A stretch of DNA of 64,000 nucleotides from Dokdonella sp041395345 (GTDB lineage Bacteria > Pseudomonadota > Gammaproteobacteria > Xanthomonadales > Rhodanobacteraceae), in the NCBI RefSeq assembly GCF_041395345.1, contig NZ_JAWLAR010000006.1, positions 124,001 through 188,000 of the forward strand, given 5' to 3'. Position 1 is the first letter of the stretch. Every line of letters begins with the position of its first letter. Both the position numbers and the translations under genes were made by a program. Under the pieces are notes generated by a model, which was not told where the DNA came from, did no database searches, and was given only the letters and a program-made list of their open reading frames with translations. Positions 8,278-17,300 of the stretch are shown in pieces.

Positions 8278-9270
8278 ATGAAGACACACACTTCGGTCAA
8301 TATTGCAGACACCGTCTCGGCTGGCGTGCAACTCGTCAAAGTTGACGATGATCGCGATGGGCAGCGTATTGACAACTACCTTTCCGGCCGCCTGAAGGGG
8401 GTTCCGCGCAGCCTGATCTATCGGATCCTGCGTACCGGGCAGGTCCGCATCAATGGTCGCCGGGCCAAGCCGGACACGCGCCTGAATGCCGGCGACGAGG
8501 TGCGAATACCTCCCGTTCGCGTGGCCGAGCGCGGCGATCAGGGTCGGCCGGCGGATGGCCAGTTGATCAGGATTGAAGAGGCCATCATTCACGAGGATCG
8601 CGATTTCCTCATTCTCGACAAGCCCAGCGGCGTGGCCAGTCACGGCGGCAGCGGTATCAGCTTTGGTGCGATCGAGCTGCTGCGCGCAGCCCGACCCAGA
8701 GACACTCTGGAGCTTGTGCACCGGCTCGACCGGGATACCAGTGGCGTGCTCGTGTTCTCGCGCCGGCGATCGGCGCTGACGGCCCTGCAGACGGTCATCC
8801 GCGAGGGACGGGCGACCAAACACTACCTGGCCTTGCTGCAGGGCCACCTGCCCAAGCCACGAATGACCGTCAACGAACCCTTGCGCAAGTCGGTACTGCA
8901 GGGAGGTGAACGCATGGTCCGCGTCGATCCGGCTGGCAAGCCCTCGGTATCGCACCTGATCCAGTTGCAGCGATTCGCAGAGGCGACTCTTTGCGAAATC
9001 GCCATCGAGACCGGCCGTACCCATCAGATCCGGGTGCACACCTCGCACATCGGTCACGCCGTGGCGGGTGATGAGAAATACGGTGAAAAAGGCTTCAACC
9101 AGCGCATGCGCGAATTCCGCCTGAAGCGGCTGTTCCTGCACGCGGCACGATTCGAATTCGAGATCGGCGAGCGCAGCTTCGCCTTCAGCGCCCCGTTGCC
9201 TGCGGACTTGAGCCGCGTCGTTGATGCGTTGCAACCGGCTGGCGCCGACGCGGGAGCGCTTGCTCGGTAG
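8278..9270 (+). CDS. rluC: 23S rRNA pseudouridine synthase RluC
   Basis: RluA-family enzyme that isomerises uridines 955, 2504 and 2580 of 23S rRNA to pseudouridine. 330 residues. An S4 RNA-binding domain (about 28-90: RIDNYLSGRLKGVPRSLIYRILRTGQVRINGRR) precedes the catalytic domain. The RLD motif in HRLDRDTSG supplies the catalytic Asp151. GRTHQIRVH near residue 245 is also typical. The divergent arrangement with rne supports RluC rather than RluD or RluA. The ATG follows a TTTTTC stretch with little Shine-Dalgarno character. Confidence 0.93.
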   Translation: MKTHTSVNIADTVSAGVQLVKVDDDRDGQRIDNYLSGRLKGVPRSLIYRILRTGQVRINGRRAKPDTRLNAGDEVRIPPVRVAERGDQGRPADGQLIRIEEAIIHEDRDFLILDKPSGVASHGGSGISFGAIELLRAARPRDTLELVHRLDRDTSGVLVFSRRRSALTALQTVIREGRATKHYLALLQGHLPKPRMTVNEPLRKSVLQGGERMVRVDPAGKPSVSHLIQLQRFAEATLCEIAIETGRTHQIRVHTSHIGHAVAGDEKYGEKGFNQRMREFRLKRLFLHAARFEFEIGERSFAFSAPLPADLSRVVDALQPAGADAGALAR

Positions 9271-9345
9271 TCGAAGCGGCCCCGATCGCTGACTCTTTTC
9301 CGTAACCAAAAGTCAGGCTGCAGGCCTGTCGGAACGGGCGGGGCG

Positions 9346-10935
9346 TCAGTTCATGAAAAAGCGGGCGCTGACCTCGCCGGAGTGCAGCCAGTCGGCAGGC
9401 ATCGAAGTAACCAGCAGCAGCGCGCAGATCGCATGGGCCAGGATGTTAGCCAGCAACGCACGATGACGTTGCCAGTTCCAGACCCAGATCAGTCCGCCCA
9501 CAAGACTCAGTTGCATGAGCATGGCGTTGGGTGTGGTCAGCAGGGCGAATATCAGTGCAGCCCCAAGAGCGGCCCACAAGGCCGAACCGAAAATGCGTTC
9601 GATCCGTTCGGCGACGATCACGCAAATGATGAATTGCAGAACGGCGGCCCAGACCAGGTAATGCAGGACCTGCGAGACGTGCGGAGCCGTGTCGGGCAGA
9701 TGTCCGCCGTTGGTGCCCAGGACCACGGCACATGCCAGTCCGATCGAGAACAGTGCTACCCACCAGCCGCGCTTGAGGGTACGTGCGCCGGGTCGTGCCG
9801 GTGCACTTCCGATCAGCAGGCTCAGTGCAAAGGCAAGGGTTGCGATTCCGGCGCCGAGGACGGGCTGACTGATGTCGTTGCCGATGGCGCCGCCCGTGAT
9901 CAGGGCAACCGGCACTGCGCTTACGCCAAGCAATTCGACAATGGCACGCATGCGTGGCCCTGTCGGGGGCCTCAAGCGGATCCAGACAAGCACCATCGCG
10001 TACAGGCCAAGCAGCCAGAATGGCCAGCGCTTCGCCTCGGCATCTGCAGTTCGAGGTTTCCACTGGCGCGCAAGATCCGCAACCGCGGGAAAATGTCCGT
10101 TCGCGACGATGATCGCATCGGCGATGCGCTGCTCGATCAGGTCGCGTGCGACCAGGGTCTGTTCAACACGAGCACTTGTAGATAACTGCATTATAGGCAG
10201 GGCCCGGCTGGTCGTGTCCGAGCTGGCACGATCCAGCGCACGCTCGAATGCGGGTCGGTCCTGCAAGGTCGGCAGCAAGGGCAGCTGCAGCTGATCGAGT
10301 GCCTCTGCCGACAGGGACAGGTTTGTTCTCGCCTCGGCACTGATCAACGCAAGCGTGGATGCCGGTTCCAGATGCAGCCGCAGGCGCAGCATCTCTGCGC
10401 GATCGGGGGGCGACGAGGGCGTGCCTGCGCAGGTCCATTCGAGCCTGCGCAGGTTGACCGACACCGTTGAAGTGCCGGCGAGCAGATCGATCGGGCCTGT
10501 ACTGCAGGCTTCCGAATCGAGCGAGCTTCGAACGACTACGGCCAGACTTCCGGCATCGTCACTGCGGAGCTCAAGTTTCAGATTGGCGTACCGCCTCAGA
10601 TCGATCGCGCCCGGTACGACCAGGCCGATCTCGATGTCCTCGCCCTGGGAGCGTACCCGGAATCCGCTTGCGTCGAAGGAATAGTCGCTTGTTCCGAAAG
10701 CCCTGCGGGCGACGATGTCCGTCTCGATACGAGCCGACCACTTGTGTGGGGTTTCCGAATGCACAAGCGCACCGAGGACGTCGCCCGCAGCGTGGTCGAG
10801 ATGGCCGATCAGCTGGATTCGCGCCAGCTTCTCCAACGCGAAAACCGCGAGCACGGTGCAGACGGCGAAGGCCAGCCAGCTTGTATAGGTTCGCCACGCC
10901 GGAACGGGCGCCCAGCCGCGATCAGTGGTGCTCAA
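9346..10935 (-). CDS. Membrane protein with degenerate CPBP-like C-terminal domain
   Basis: 529 residues, no confident family. One N-terminal transmembrane helix (about 17-35) is followed by a mainly beta, probably periplasmic region (about 60-290, with LRRYANLKLELRSDD). After about residue 300 come seven or eight hydrophobic helices. The last third resembles the CPBP/Abi glutamic intramembrane protease fold: AERIERIFGS aligns with EExxxR but lacks the first Glu, FALLTTPN replaces FxxxH, and NILAHAICALL aligns with the last motif. If related, it is probably catalytically dead. The start is a TTG overlapping the phhB stop by 14 bp; no ATG or GTG lies nearby. Probably cotranscribed with phhB. 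Confidence 0.6.
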   Translation of the reverse strand: MSTTDRGWAPVPAWRTYTSWLAFAVCTVLAVFALEKLARIQLIGHLDHAAGDVLGALVHSETPHKWSARIETDIVARRAFGTSDYSFDASGFRVRSQGEDIEIGLVVPGAIDLRRYANLKLELRSDDAGSLAVVVRSSLDSEACSTGPIDLLAGTSTVSVNLRRLEWTCAGTPSSPPDRAEMLRLRLHLEPASTLALISAEARTNLSLSAEALDQLQLPLLPTLQDRPAFERALDRASSDTTSRALPIMQLSTSARVEQTLVARDLIEQRIADAIIVANGHFPAVADLARQWKPRTADAEAKRWPFWLLGLYAMVLVWIRLRPPTGPRMRAIVELLGVSAVPVALITGGAIGNDISQPVLGAGIATLAFALSLLIGSAPARPGARTLKRGWWVALFSIGLACAVVLGTNGGHLPDTAPHVSQVLHYLVWAAVLQFIICVIVAERIERIFGSALWAALGAALIFALLTTPNAMLMQLSLVGGLIWVWNWQRHRALLANILAHAICALLLVTSMPADWLHSGEVSARFFMN

Positions 10936-11266
10936 GCAGGGCTTCCACGCGGGCTGCGCAGATGAAATCGTTCAGCGACAACCCGCCCACGTCATGCGTC
11001 GAATAGTGCAGGGAGCAACTCGGGTAGCTGACCTTGAAATCCGGATGATGGTCTTCGACGTGGGCAACCCAGGCCACCGCATTGACGAACGCCATGGTTC
11101 GGTGGAAGTCGTCGAATCGAAACTCCTTTTCGATGCCGCTGCCGTCGCTGGTGGTGGTCCATCCAGGCAGGGCGGCAAGGAATTCATGCACCTTGCCGGC
11201 GTCGAGTGCGTGTTCCTTGCCTTTGCGCGGACTGCAATGCGACGTCGCCAGTTGATCCGGTTTCAT
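10922..11266 (-). CDS. phhB: Pterin-4a-carbinolamine dehydratase
   Basis: 114-residue PCD/DCoH-family enzyme that dehydrates 4a-hydroxytetrahydrobiopterin, recycling the cofactor of phenylalanine hydroxylase. The family core is intact: W (GWTTTSDG), FDDFHRTMAFVNAVA, the catalytic VAHVEDHHPDFKVSY and VGGLSLNDFICAARVE. No phenylalanine hydroxylase is in the window, so it may serve a distant phhA or another role. The ATG at 11266 is preferred over an in-frame TTG two codons earlier. Divergent from nfuA. Confidence 0.92.
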   Translation of the reverse strand: MKPDQLATSHCSPRKGKEHALDAGKVHEFLAALPGWTTTSDGSGIEKEFRFDDFHRTMAFVNAVAWVAHVEDHHPDFKVSYPSCSLHYSTHDVGGLSLNDFICAARVEALLEHH

Positions 11267-11368
11267 GTGCAACTCCGTTGGACACTTGGGGTGCGCCAGT
11301 ATAGGTGCGGCTGCGCTACTGGCAATAAAGGACTAGAATGGTGCTGTTTAGCAAGGAAGGGTGACGCC

Positions 11369-11962
11369 ATGATTGAAGTGAATGAATCGGCTGCGGAGTA
11401 TTTCCGCACGCTGATCCAGGCCCAGAACCTGCCGGGTCTCGGAATCCGCTTGCGTGCGGTCGATCCGGGTACACCCAGGGGCGACTGCCAGCTCGAATTT
11501 TGCGAAACGGCTGATCTGCTCGGCAACGAGTGGGAAATCGAGTGCGAGGGGTTCATTCTCTATGTCGTCGCCGAGAGTGCGCCCTGGCTTGATGGCGCAG
11601 TCATCGACTTCGAGCGCGATGCCACCGGAGGACAGCTGTCGATCAAGGCGCCAGGTCTGCGCGGCGCACCGCCGGCAGGCGATGCAAGTCTCGTCGAGCG
11701 CGTTCGCTACCTGATCGAGAGCGAGATCAATCCCCAGCTTGCCTCGCATGGCGGGCGCGTCAGTCTGCGCGAAGTGACCGCTGATGGCATCGTCGTGCTG
11801 CAGTTCGGCGGAGGATGCCATGGTTGCGGAATGGTCGACGTGACTCTCCGCAACGGCATCGAGAAGACCCTGTGTGAAAAGATCCCCGAAGTGACCGGTG
11901 TGCACGACGCGACCGATCACGACAAGGGCGAAAAACCCTACTACGAGCGAAAGGCCGGGTAA
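11369..11962 (+). CDS. nfuA: Fe-S biogenesis protein NfuA
   Basis: Iron-sulfur carrier protein that delivers [4Fe-4S] clusters to apo-targets under stress. 197 residues: an N-terminal degenerate A-type domain (about 1-95) lacking its Cys ligands, as usual for NfuA, and a C-terminal Nfu domain with CHGC (Cys150, Cys153) in GGGCHGCGMVDVTL. The Cys positions match the Escherichia coli protein to within one residue. The start ATG at 11369 follows AAGGAAGGG. A possible -10 element TAGAAT sits at 11334-11339; no clear -35 or IscR site was recognised. Confidence 0.95.
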   Translation: MIEVNESAAEYFRTLIQAQNLPGLGIRLRAVDPGTPRGDCQLEFCETADLLGNEWEIECEGFILYVVAESAPWLDGAVIDFERDATGGQLSIKAPGLRGAPPAGDASLVERVRYLIESEINPQLASHGGRVSLREVTADGIVVLQFGGGCHGCGMVDVTLRNGIEKTLCEKIPEVTGVHDATDHDKGEKPYYERKAG

Positions 11963-11994
11963 GCGGAAGGGCGAGTCAACTCGACGTTTCGACG

Positions 11995-12021
11995 AAAAAA
12001 ATCCCGGCGTTTGCCGGGATT
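11995..12021 (-). terminator. Intrinsic terminator of the cytochrome c genes
   Basis: Read on the minus strand, AATCCCGGC, loop AAAC, GCCGGGATT is followed directly by a run of seven T. This is a textbook Rho-independent terminator 31 bp after the cytochrome c stop. On the plus strand the same hairpin may also end the nfuA transcript, but lacks a T run. Confidence 0.88.
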
Positions 12022-12051
12022 GGGTGCGGTTCGGAATATGGCGGGCCAGAC

Positions 12052-12417
12052 CTATTCGGGTTTCATTCGCCCGTCGAGGTCATCGAGCTGACCGGGCATG
12101 GCCGAGTAGTAGGCGGCAAGGTCCTTGATATCCTGGTCAGAAAGCTTTTCGACGAAAGCCGCCATGATCGGATTGACGCGGTTGCCATCGCGGTACTCGG
12201 TCAGGGCGCGAGCCAGATAGTCGGCATACTGGCCTGCAAGCTTGGGATAGATCGGCTGCGTGGCGTTGCCATCCGCGCCATGACAGGCCTGGCATGGCTG
12301 GGCCAGCTTCTTGCCGGCTTCCAGATTGGCCGAAGCCGCGAACGACGATGCGGCCGGGATGGCCAGAGCAAGCAGGGCGATTTGCACAACCGTCTTGATA
12401 TCGGGAATCAGGTTCAT
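12052..12417 (-). CDS. Small monohaem cytochrome c
   Basis: 121-residue exported class I cytochrome c. Signal peptide about 1-28 (VVQIALLALAIPAASSFA|A), haem motif CQACH (about 42-46), and the distal Met ligand most likely in NPIMAAFVEKLSD, a cytochrome c553/c4-like pattern. It probably shuttles electrons in the periplasm to a terminal oxidase. The start ATG at 12417 lies 8 bp after the stop of the second cytochrome gene, so the two form an operon and may have arisen by duplication, like the halves of dihaem cytochrome c4. Confidence 0.85.
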   Translation of the reverse strand: MNLIPDIKTVVQIALLALAIPAASSFAASANLEAGKKLAQPCQACHGADGNATQPIYPKLAGQYADYLARALTEYRDGNRVNPIMAAFVEKLSDQDIKDLAAYYSAMPGQLDDLDGRMKPE

Positions 12418-12425
12418 CAGTCGGC

Positions 12426-12752
12426 TCACTCTGCACTCTTGATACTGGAAAGGAAGGATGCGATGTCGCGAATGTCGGCGTCGCTCAGGCTTTCTCCCTG
12501 CGCCTGCATGGTCGGATGCTTGCGCCCACCGTTCTTGTACTCGGTGAGGGCCGCGACGAGGTAGTCGTAGTTCTGCCCACCGATGCGCGGCACGTGATAG
12601 TTCGGATAGGCGTTCTTCCAGCCCGTGACACCGTGGCATCCGGAGCAGGTGTAGGTCTTCAGACGCCCTTCGGCGATATCGCCCTGGGTGTCGTCCGCAA
12701 GAACGTGGGTGGCTGAAAACAGGGCAAGGGCGAACAGCAGCGCTCGGGTCAT
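12426..12752 (-). CDS. Small monohaem cytochrome c
   Basis: 108-residue exported cytochrome c. Signal peptide about 1-19 (ALLFALALFSATHVLA), haem motif CSGCH (about 36-40), then YHVPRIGGQNYDYLVAALTEYKNGGRKHPTMQ with a likely Met axial ligand, and LSDADIRDIASFLSS. The fold and motif order parallel the downstream cytochrome. The ATG at 12752 was chosen because it gives a clean signal peptide; the longer frame upstream has none. First gene of the pair. Confidence 0.85.
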   Translation of the reverse strand: MTRALLFALALFSATHVLADDTQGDIAEGRLKTYTCSGCHGVTGWKNAYPNYHVPRIGGQNYDYLVAALTEYKNGGRKHPTMQAQGESLSDADIRDIASFLSSIKSAE

Positions 12753-13166
12753 CTCGAAGTTTCCGGATCCGGCTGAATCATTGGGGGACGAATGCAAGCG
12801 TCGCAGTATAGCGAGTTGATGCGCGAAGGTCAGCGGTTGTGTCTGTGGCGCAGCGGCGCAGCCACGCTCAGGGACTTGCAGCGCCCGGGAAACCGGCAAC
12901 CGGTTCCGATGATGTGACTATCGGCTCAGGACACCCGAGCGCTGCCGACATACTCTGGCCAGGGCCGGCGCACTGCCCCCGCATTCGTGGGTCGAACTTT
13001 CGCGGGGCCTGCTTCGGCCTGAATCCATGCTGTTCGTAAACCGATCCGGTGTTCGACGTATCCATTCATGTGCCGGCGATCTTGCTGGTCGCTGCGGGGA
13101 TGACACTGCCTTGCAGTCCTATAGTGTTATGGTCTACTATAACACTACGTCAACTGAGGCTGCACC
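12753..13166. other. 414-bp divergent region between cytochrome and RND operons
   Basis: No convincing gene was found; short frames here lack family features. In particular no regulator gene lies here, although the adjacent RND operon has a strong operator at its downstream end (13122-13147). The local base composition drops to A/T-rich around 13120-13150, as expected for a promoter. Confidence 0.5.
13122..13147 (+). promoter_or_regulatory. Palindromic operator over the RND operon promoter
   Basis: Perfect 9-bp inverted repeat TAGTGTTAT / ATAACACTA with an 8-bp spacer, 20 bp upstream of the adaptor gene start. A possible promoter, TTGCAG at 13111-13116 and TACTAT at 13135-13140 with an 18-bp spacer, overlaps it, so a bound protein would block transcription. 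The size and symmetry suit a TetR-family repressor, a common regulator of RND pumps; this is inference. Confidence 0.7.
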
Positions 13167-14384
13167 ATGCGTTCAACTTTTTGCTCATTTCGTGCGCGAT
13201 TCGCCCTGCGACTTGCGATCGTGGCCTTTGCCTTCGGGATTCTTGCAGCCTGCAAGGGCGGTGATGGCGCGGCCGACGAGGAAAAACAGGTCGACACCTC
13301 CGTTCCGGTCGAGGCAGTTGCCGCTTCCCGGCGATCGATCAGTGCGAGCTATTCCGGGACCGCAACGCTGGAGCCGGAAAGCGAGGCCGAAGTGGCGGCC
13401 AAGATCAGCGGCGTCCTGCTCAAGCTGCTGGTGGAGGAGGGCGATCAGGTCCAGAAAGGTCAGGTGCTGGCCAGGCTCGATGATGAAAATCCGAGACTGA
13501 ATCTGGCCAAGGCGAAGGCAACCCTCAAGAAACTGGAAAACGACTATCAGCGTTCAAGCGAAATGTTCGAGCGCAAGCTGCTCAGCGTCGAGCAGAACGA
13601 CAAGATTCGCTATGACCTGGAAACGCAGCGCGCCACTTACGATCTGGCCCAGCTCGAGCTGTCCTACACCAATATCGTCGCACCGATCAGCGGCGTGATT
13701 TCTCGCCGGATGGTCAAGGTCGGCAACTATATCCAGGTCAACCAGGCTCTGTTCAAGATCGAGAATTTCGAGCCGCTGCTCGCCGTATTGAGCGTGCCGG
13801 AGCGCGAGCTCAATACCCTGCGCACCGGACAGGTCGTTCGCATGCGCGTCGATTCCATTGCCGGCAAGACTTTTGAAGGCGCCATCCAGCGCATCAGCCC
13901 CGTGGTTGATCCGGCAACCGGCACCTTTCGCGTGACGTGCGAGTTCCACGACGAAACAGGCCAGCTCAAGTCCGGCATGTTCGGCCGGCTCGAGATCACT
14001 TTTGCCCAGCACGATGACGTACTGACGATTCCGAGGACGGCGCTGATCGAGGAAGACGGCGAAACAGCCGTGTTCGTCGTGGTTTCAGGAGCCGAGGCGG
14101 CTGCTGCCGAAAAGAAGGATGGTGAGTCCGCGGGGACCGCCGAGGCGTCTGCCGGGAAGTCGAACGACGACAAGAAGTCCGGCGCCGACAAGTCCGATCC
14201 GGAAACGAAGGAGGCACCGATTCCCGAATGGGTGGCCAAGCGTCGACTCATCAAGATTGGCTATGGCGACAACGAGTACGTCGAAGTCCTCGGCGGTCTT
14301 GACGAGGGCGCGCGGGTCATCACGGTCGGACGATCGGCGGTACGCGATGGCACCGCAATCCAGGTGCTGGAGGGCGTGCAGTGA
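13167..14384 (+). CDS. RND efflux periplasmic adaptor (membrane fusion protein), lipoprotein
   Basis: 405-residue HlyD/AcrA-type adaptor linking an inner-membrane RND pump to an outer-membrane channel. Signal peptide with lipobox LAAC (Cys29). Lipoyl halves at about 55-95 and 165-200, an unusually short alpha-hairpin (about 100-145), a beta-barrel domain (about 200-285) and a membrane-proximal domain. Between about 305 and 355 lies a low-complexity insert rich in Lys, Asp, Glu, Ser and Ala (KKDGESAGTAEASAGKSNDD), likely a flexible loop. The stop overlaps the start of the first permease (GTGA). No outer-membrane factor is encoded nearby, so a distant TolC-like protein is needed. Confidence 0.9.
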   Translation: MRSTFCSFRARFALRLAIVAFAFGILAACKGGDGAADEEKQVDTSVPVEAVAASRRSISASYSGTATLEPESEAEVAAKISGVLLKLLVEEGDQVQKGQVLARLDDENPRLNLAKAKATLKKLENDYQRSSEMFERKLLSVEQNDKIRYDLETQRATYDLAQLELSYTNIVAPISGVISRRMVKVGNYIQVNQALFKIENFEPLLAVLSVPERELNTLRTGQVVRMRVDSIAGKTFEGAIQRISPVVDPATGTFRVTCEFHDETGQLKSGMFGRLEITFAQHDDVLTIPRTALIEEDGETAVFVVVSGAEAAAAEKKDGESAGTAEASAGKSNDDKKSGADKSDPETKEAPIPEWVAKRRLIKIGYGDNEYVEVLGGLDEGARVITVGRSAVRDGTAIQVLEGVQ

Positions 14385-17300
14385 ATATCGTCGAATTCGC
14401 CACGCGCCGACGCGTCACGATCGGCATGACCACGCTGACCCTGGTCCTGTTCGGGCTGATCGCCCTGTCCGGGCTCAAGGTCAACCTGTTGCCCGATCTG
14501 TCCTATCCAACCCTGACCGTGCGCACCGAATACGAGGGTGCGGCACCGATCGAGATCGAGAACCTGATCAGCCAGCCCGTCGAGGAAGCGCTCGGTGTGG
14601 TCAAGAACGTGCGCAAGATCCACTCCGTCTCGCGCACCGGGCAGTCCGACGTGATCCTCGAGTTCGCCTGGGGTACGGACATGGAGCAGGCCAGCCTCGA
14701 GACCCGCGACAAGCTCGACATTCTGAGTTTGCCGCTTGAGGCGAAGAATCCTGTCCTGCTGCGGTTCAACCCGTCCACGGATCCCATCATCCGGCTTGGC
14801 CTGAGCGGCTCGGCTTCGGAAGGGGGGTTCAACGAAGCCGAACTCAAGCAGCTGCGTCGCTTCGCCGATGATGAACTCAAGAAACGCCTTGAACCCGTAG
14901 CCGGCGTGGCGGCCGTGAAGGTGGGCGGCGGTCTCGAGGACGAAATCAGTGTCGCCCTCGATCAGCAGAAGTTGGCCCAGCTGAACCTCAATGTCAGCGA
15001 TATCGTCGAGCGGCTGCGCAGTGAAAACGTAAACGTCTCCGCTGGCCGGATCGAAGAGGGAAGTCAGCGCTACCTGGTGCGCACGATCAACCAGTTTTCG
15101 AATCTCGACCAGATGCGCGACATGCTGGTCAAGGTCGACAACGGGGTACCGATCCGGCTCAAGGACATCGCCGTCGTCAGCCAGGCCTACAAGGAACGTG
15201 AAGGCATTGTCCGCATTGATGCACACGAGGCCATTGAGCTTGCCATCTACAAGGAAGGCGACGGCAATACCGTGGCCGTCGCCCAGGCCGTGCACAAGGC
15301 CCTGGAGCGTCTGGAAAAGACCCTGCCACCCGGAGCCAAGCTGACCACCATCGACGACCAGTCGATCTTCATCCAGCACTCGCTGGATGAGGTGCGCAAC
15401 GACGCCTTGCTCGGCGGCACGCTTGCGGTGCTGATGATCTTCTTCTTCCTCGGTCATGCCCGCAGCACCTTCATCATTTCGCTGTCGCTGCCGATTTCCC
15501 TGATCGCCACGTTCTTCTTCATGGGCCAGGCCGATCTCAGCCTCAACGTGATGTCGCTGGGCGGATTGGCCCTGGCCACCGGCATGGTTGTCGATGATTC
15601 GATCGTCGTGCTCGAAAACATTGCGCGACTGCGCGACCAGGGCATGCCGGTGCTCGATGCCACGGTCAAGGGCGCCAGCGAAGTCAGCATGGCTGTCACG
15701 GCATCGACCCTGACCACGGTCGCCGTATTCTTCCCGCTGGTTTTCGTGGAAGGTGTCGCCGGCCAGTTGTTCCGCGACCAGTCCCTGACGATCACCTTCG
15801 CCATGCTCATCTCGCTGGTCGTGGCGATGACCCTGATCCCGATGATGGCCTCCCTGCAGGGACGCAGCCCGCTGGCCTACCCCGATGAGCCCGAACGTGG
15901 CGCCAAGCCCCTGCCGCGCAACAAGGTGCTGCGCTTCTTCAAACGCGGCTTGAATGGAATCGGCGAAGGCCTTTTCCAGATTCTTCCGCGCGCCATCGTG
16001 GCCCTGGTCCGCCTGTTGGCGATCGCCTTCGATCGGACGATTGGCGCGGTCCTGCGCTGGATCGGGCGGCGTGTCGTGGGCACCTACGACCGATCGGCCC
16101 GCATCTATCACCGCATGCTGCCTGGTGCGATGAATCGCCCGTGGCTGGTTCTTGCGGCGGCAGCACTGGCCTTTGCCGGCAGCCTTGCGCTGATCCCCGG
16201 ACTTGGCATGGATCTGATCCCGAGTCTTGCCCAGGGTCGTTTCGAAACGACGATCAAGTTGCCTCCCGGCACACCGCTGGCTGAAACCGATGCGCTGGTC
16301 GCACAGATCGAACGCCAGCATGCGCGAGATCCGAACATCGCCACGATCTACGGTGTGGCCGGTACCGGAACGCGGCTCGATGCGACACCGACAGAATCCG
16401 GCGAAAACATTGCCCGGCTCATGGTGACGCTCAAGCCCGGTTCCGGCGACAAGGAAGAGGCCGCGGCGATGGAATCGCTGCGCACCAGCCTGGGCGCGCG
16501 CCCCGATATCGAGGTGAAGTTCGCCCGGCCGTCCCTGTTCAGTTTTTCCACGCCGCTGGAAGTCGAGATCCGCGGCTATGACCTCGACGCGTTGACATCG
16601 GCAGGCAAGAAGCTGGGCGGCCTGCTCGAGAAATCCGATCGCTTCACCGATATCAAGTCCACGGTCGAGGATGGCTATCCGGAAGTGCAGATCCGTTTCG
16701 ACCAGGATCGTGCCGCCGCGCTCGGCCTGACCACGCGTCAGGTCTCCGATGCGGTGGTTGGCAAGGTCCGCGGCGAAGTGGCAACCCGCTACAGCTTTCG
16801 CGATCGCAAGATCGATGTTCTTGCCCGCGTTCGCGAAACCGACCGCGCCAGTGTCGAGGACATTCGCAACCTGATCGTCAATCCCGGTACCGAGCGGCCG
16901 ATCCGGTTGTCGGCAGTGGCCGAAATCACCGCGACCGAGGGGCCCAGCGAAATCCATCGCGTCGACCAGGAACGCGTGGCCATCATTTCGGCCGGATTGC
17001 GACACGGCGATCTTGGCAGCGCGGTCAAGGAAGTCAGGAACCTGCTCGCGACAACGCCCTTGGCGGCGGGCGTATCGGTGCACATCGGCGGCCAGGGCGA
17101 GGAAATGGATGCGTCCACGCGCTCCATGCTGTTTGCCTTCGGCCTCGCGATTTTTCTGGTCTACCTGGTGATGGCCTCGCAATTCGAATCGCTGGTCCAC
17201 CCGTTCGTGATCATGTTCTCGATTCCACTGGCCCTGGTCGGTGCCGTACTGGCCCTGAAACTGACAGGCACGCCGATATCGGTCGTCGTATTCATAGGAT

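Noticed and set aside
6824..8281. 485-codon open frame on the plus strand
   Set aside because: Antisense to the RNase E catalytic region and its leader.
9289..9316. Hairpin CTGACTCTTTT / AAAAGTCAG between rluC and the membrane protein gene
   Set aside because: The arms need a two-base bulge and no T run follows; too weak to call a terminator.
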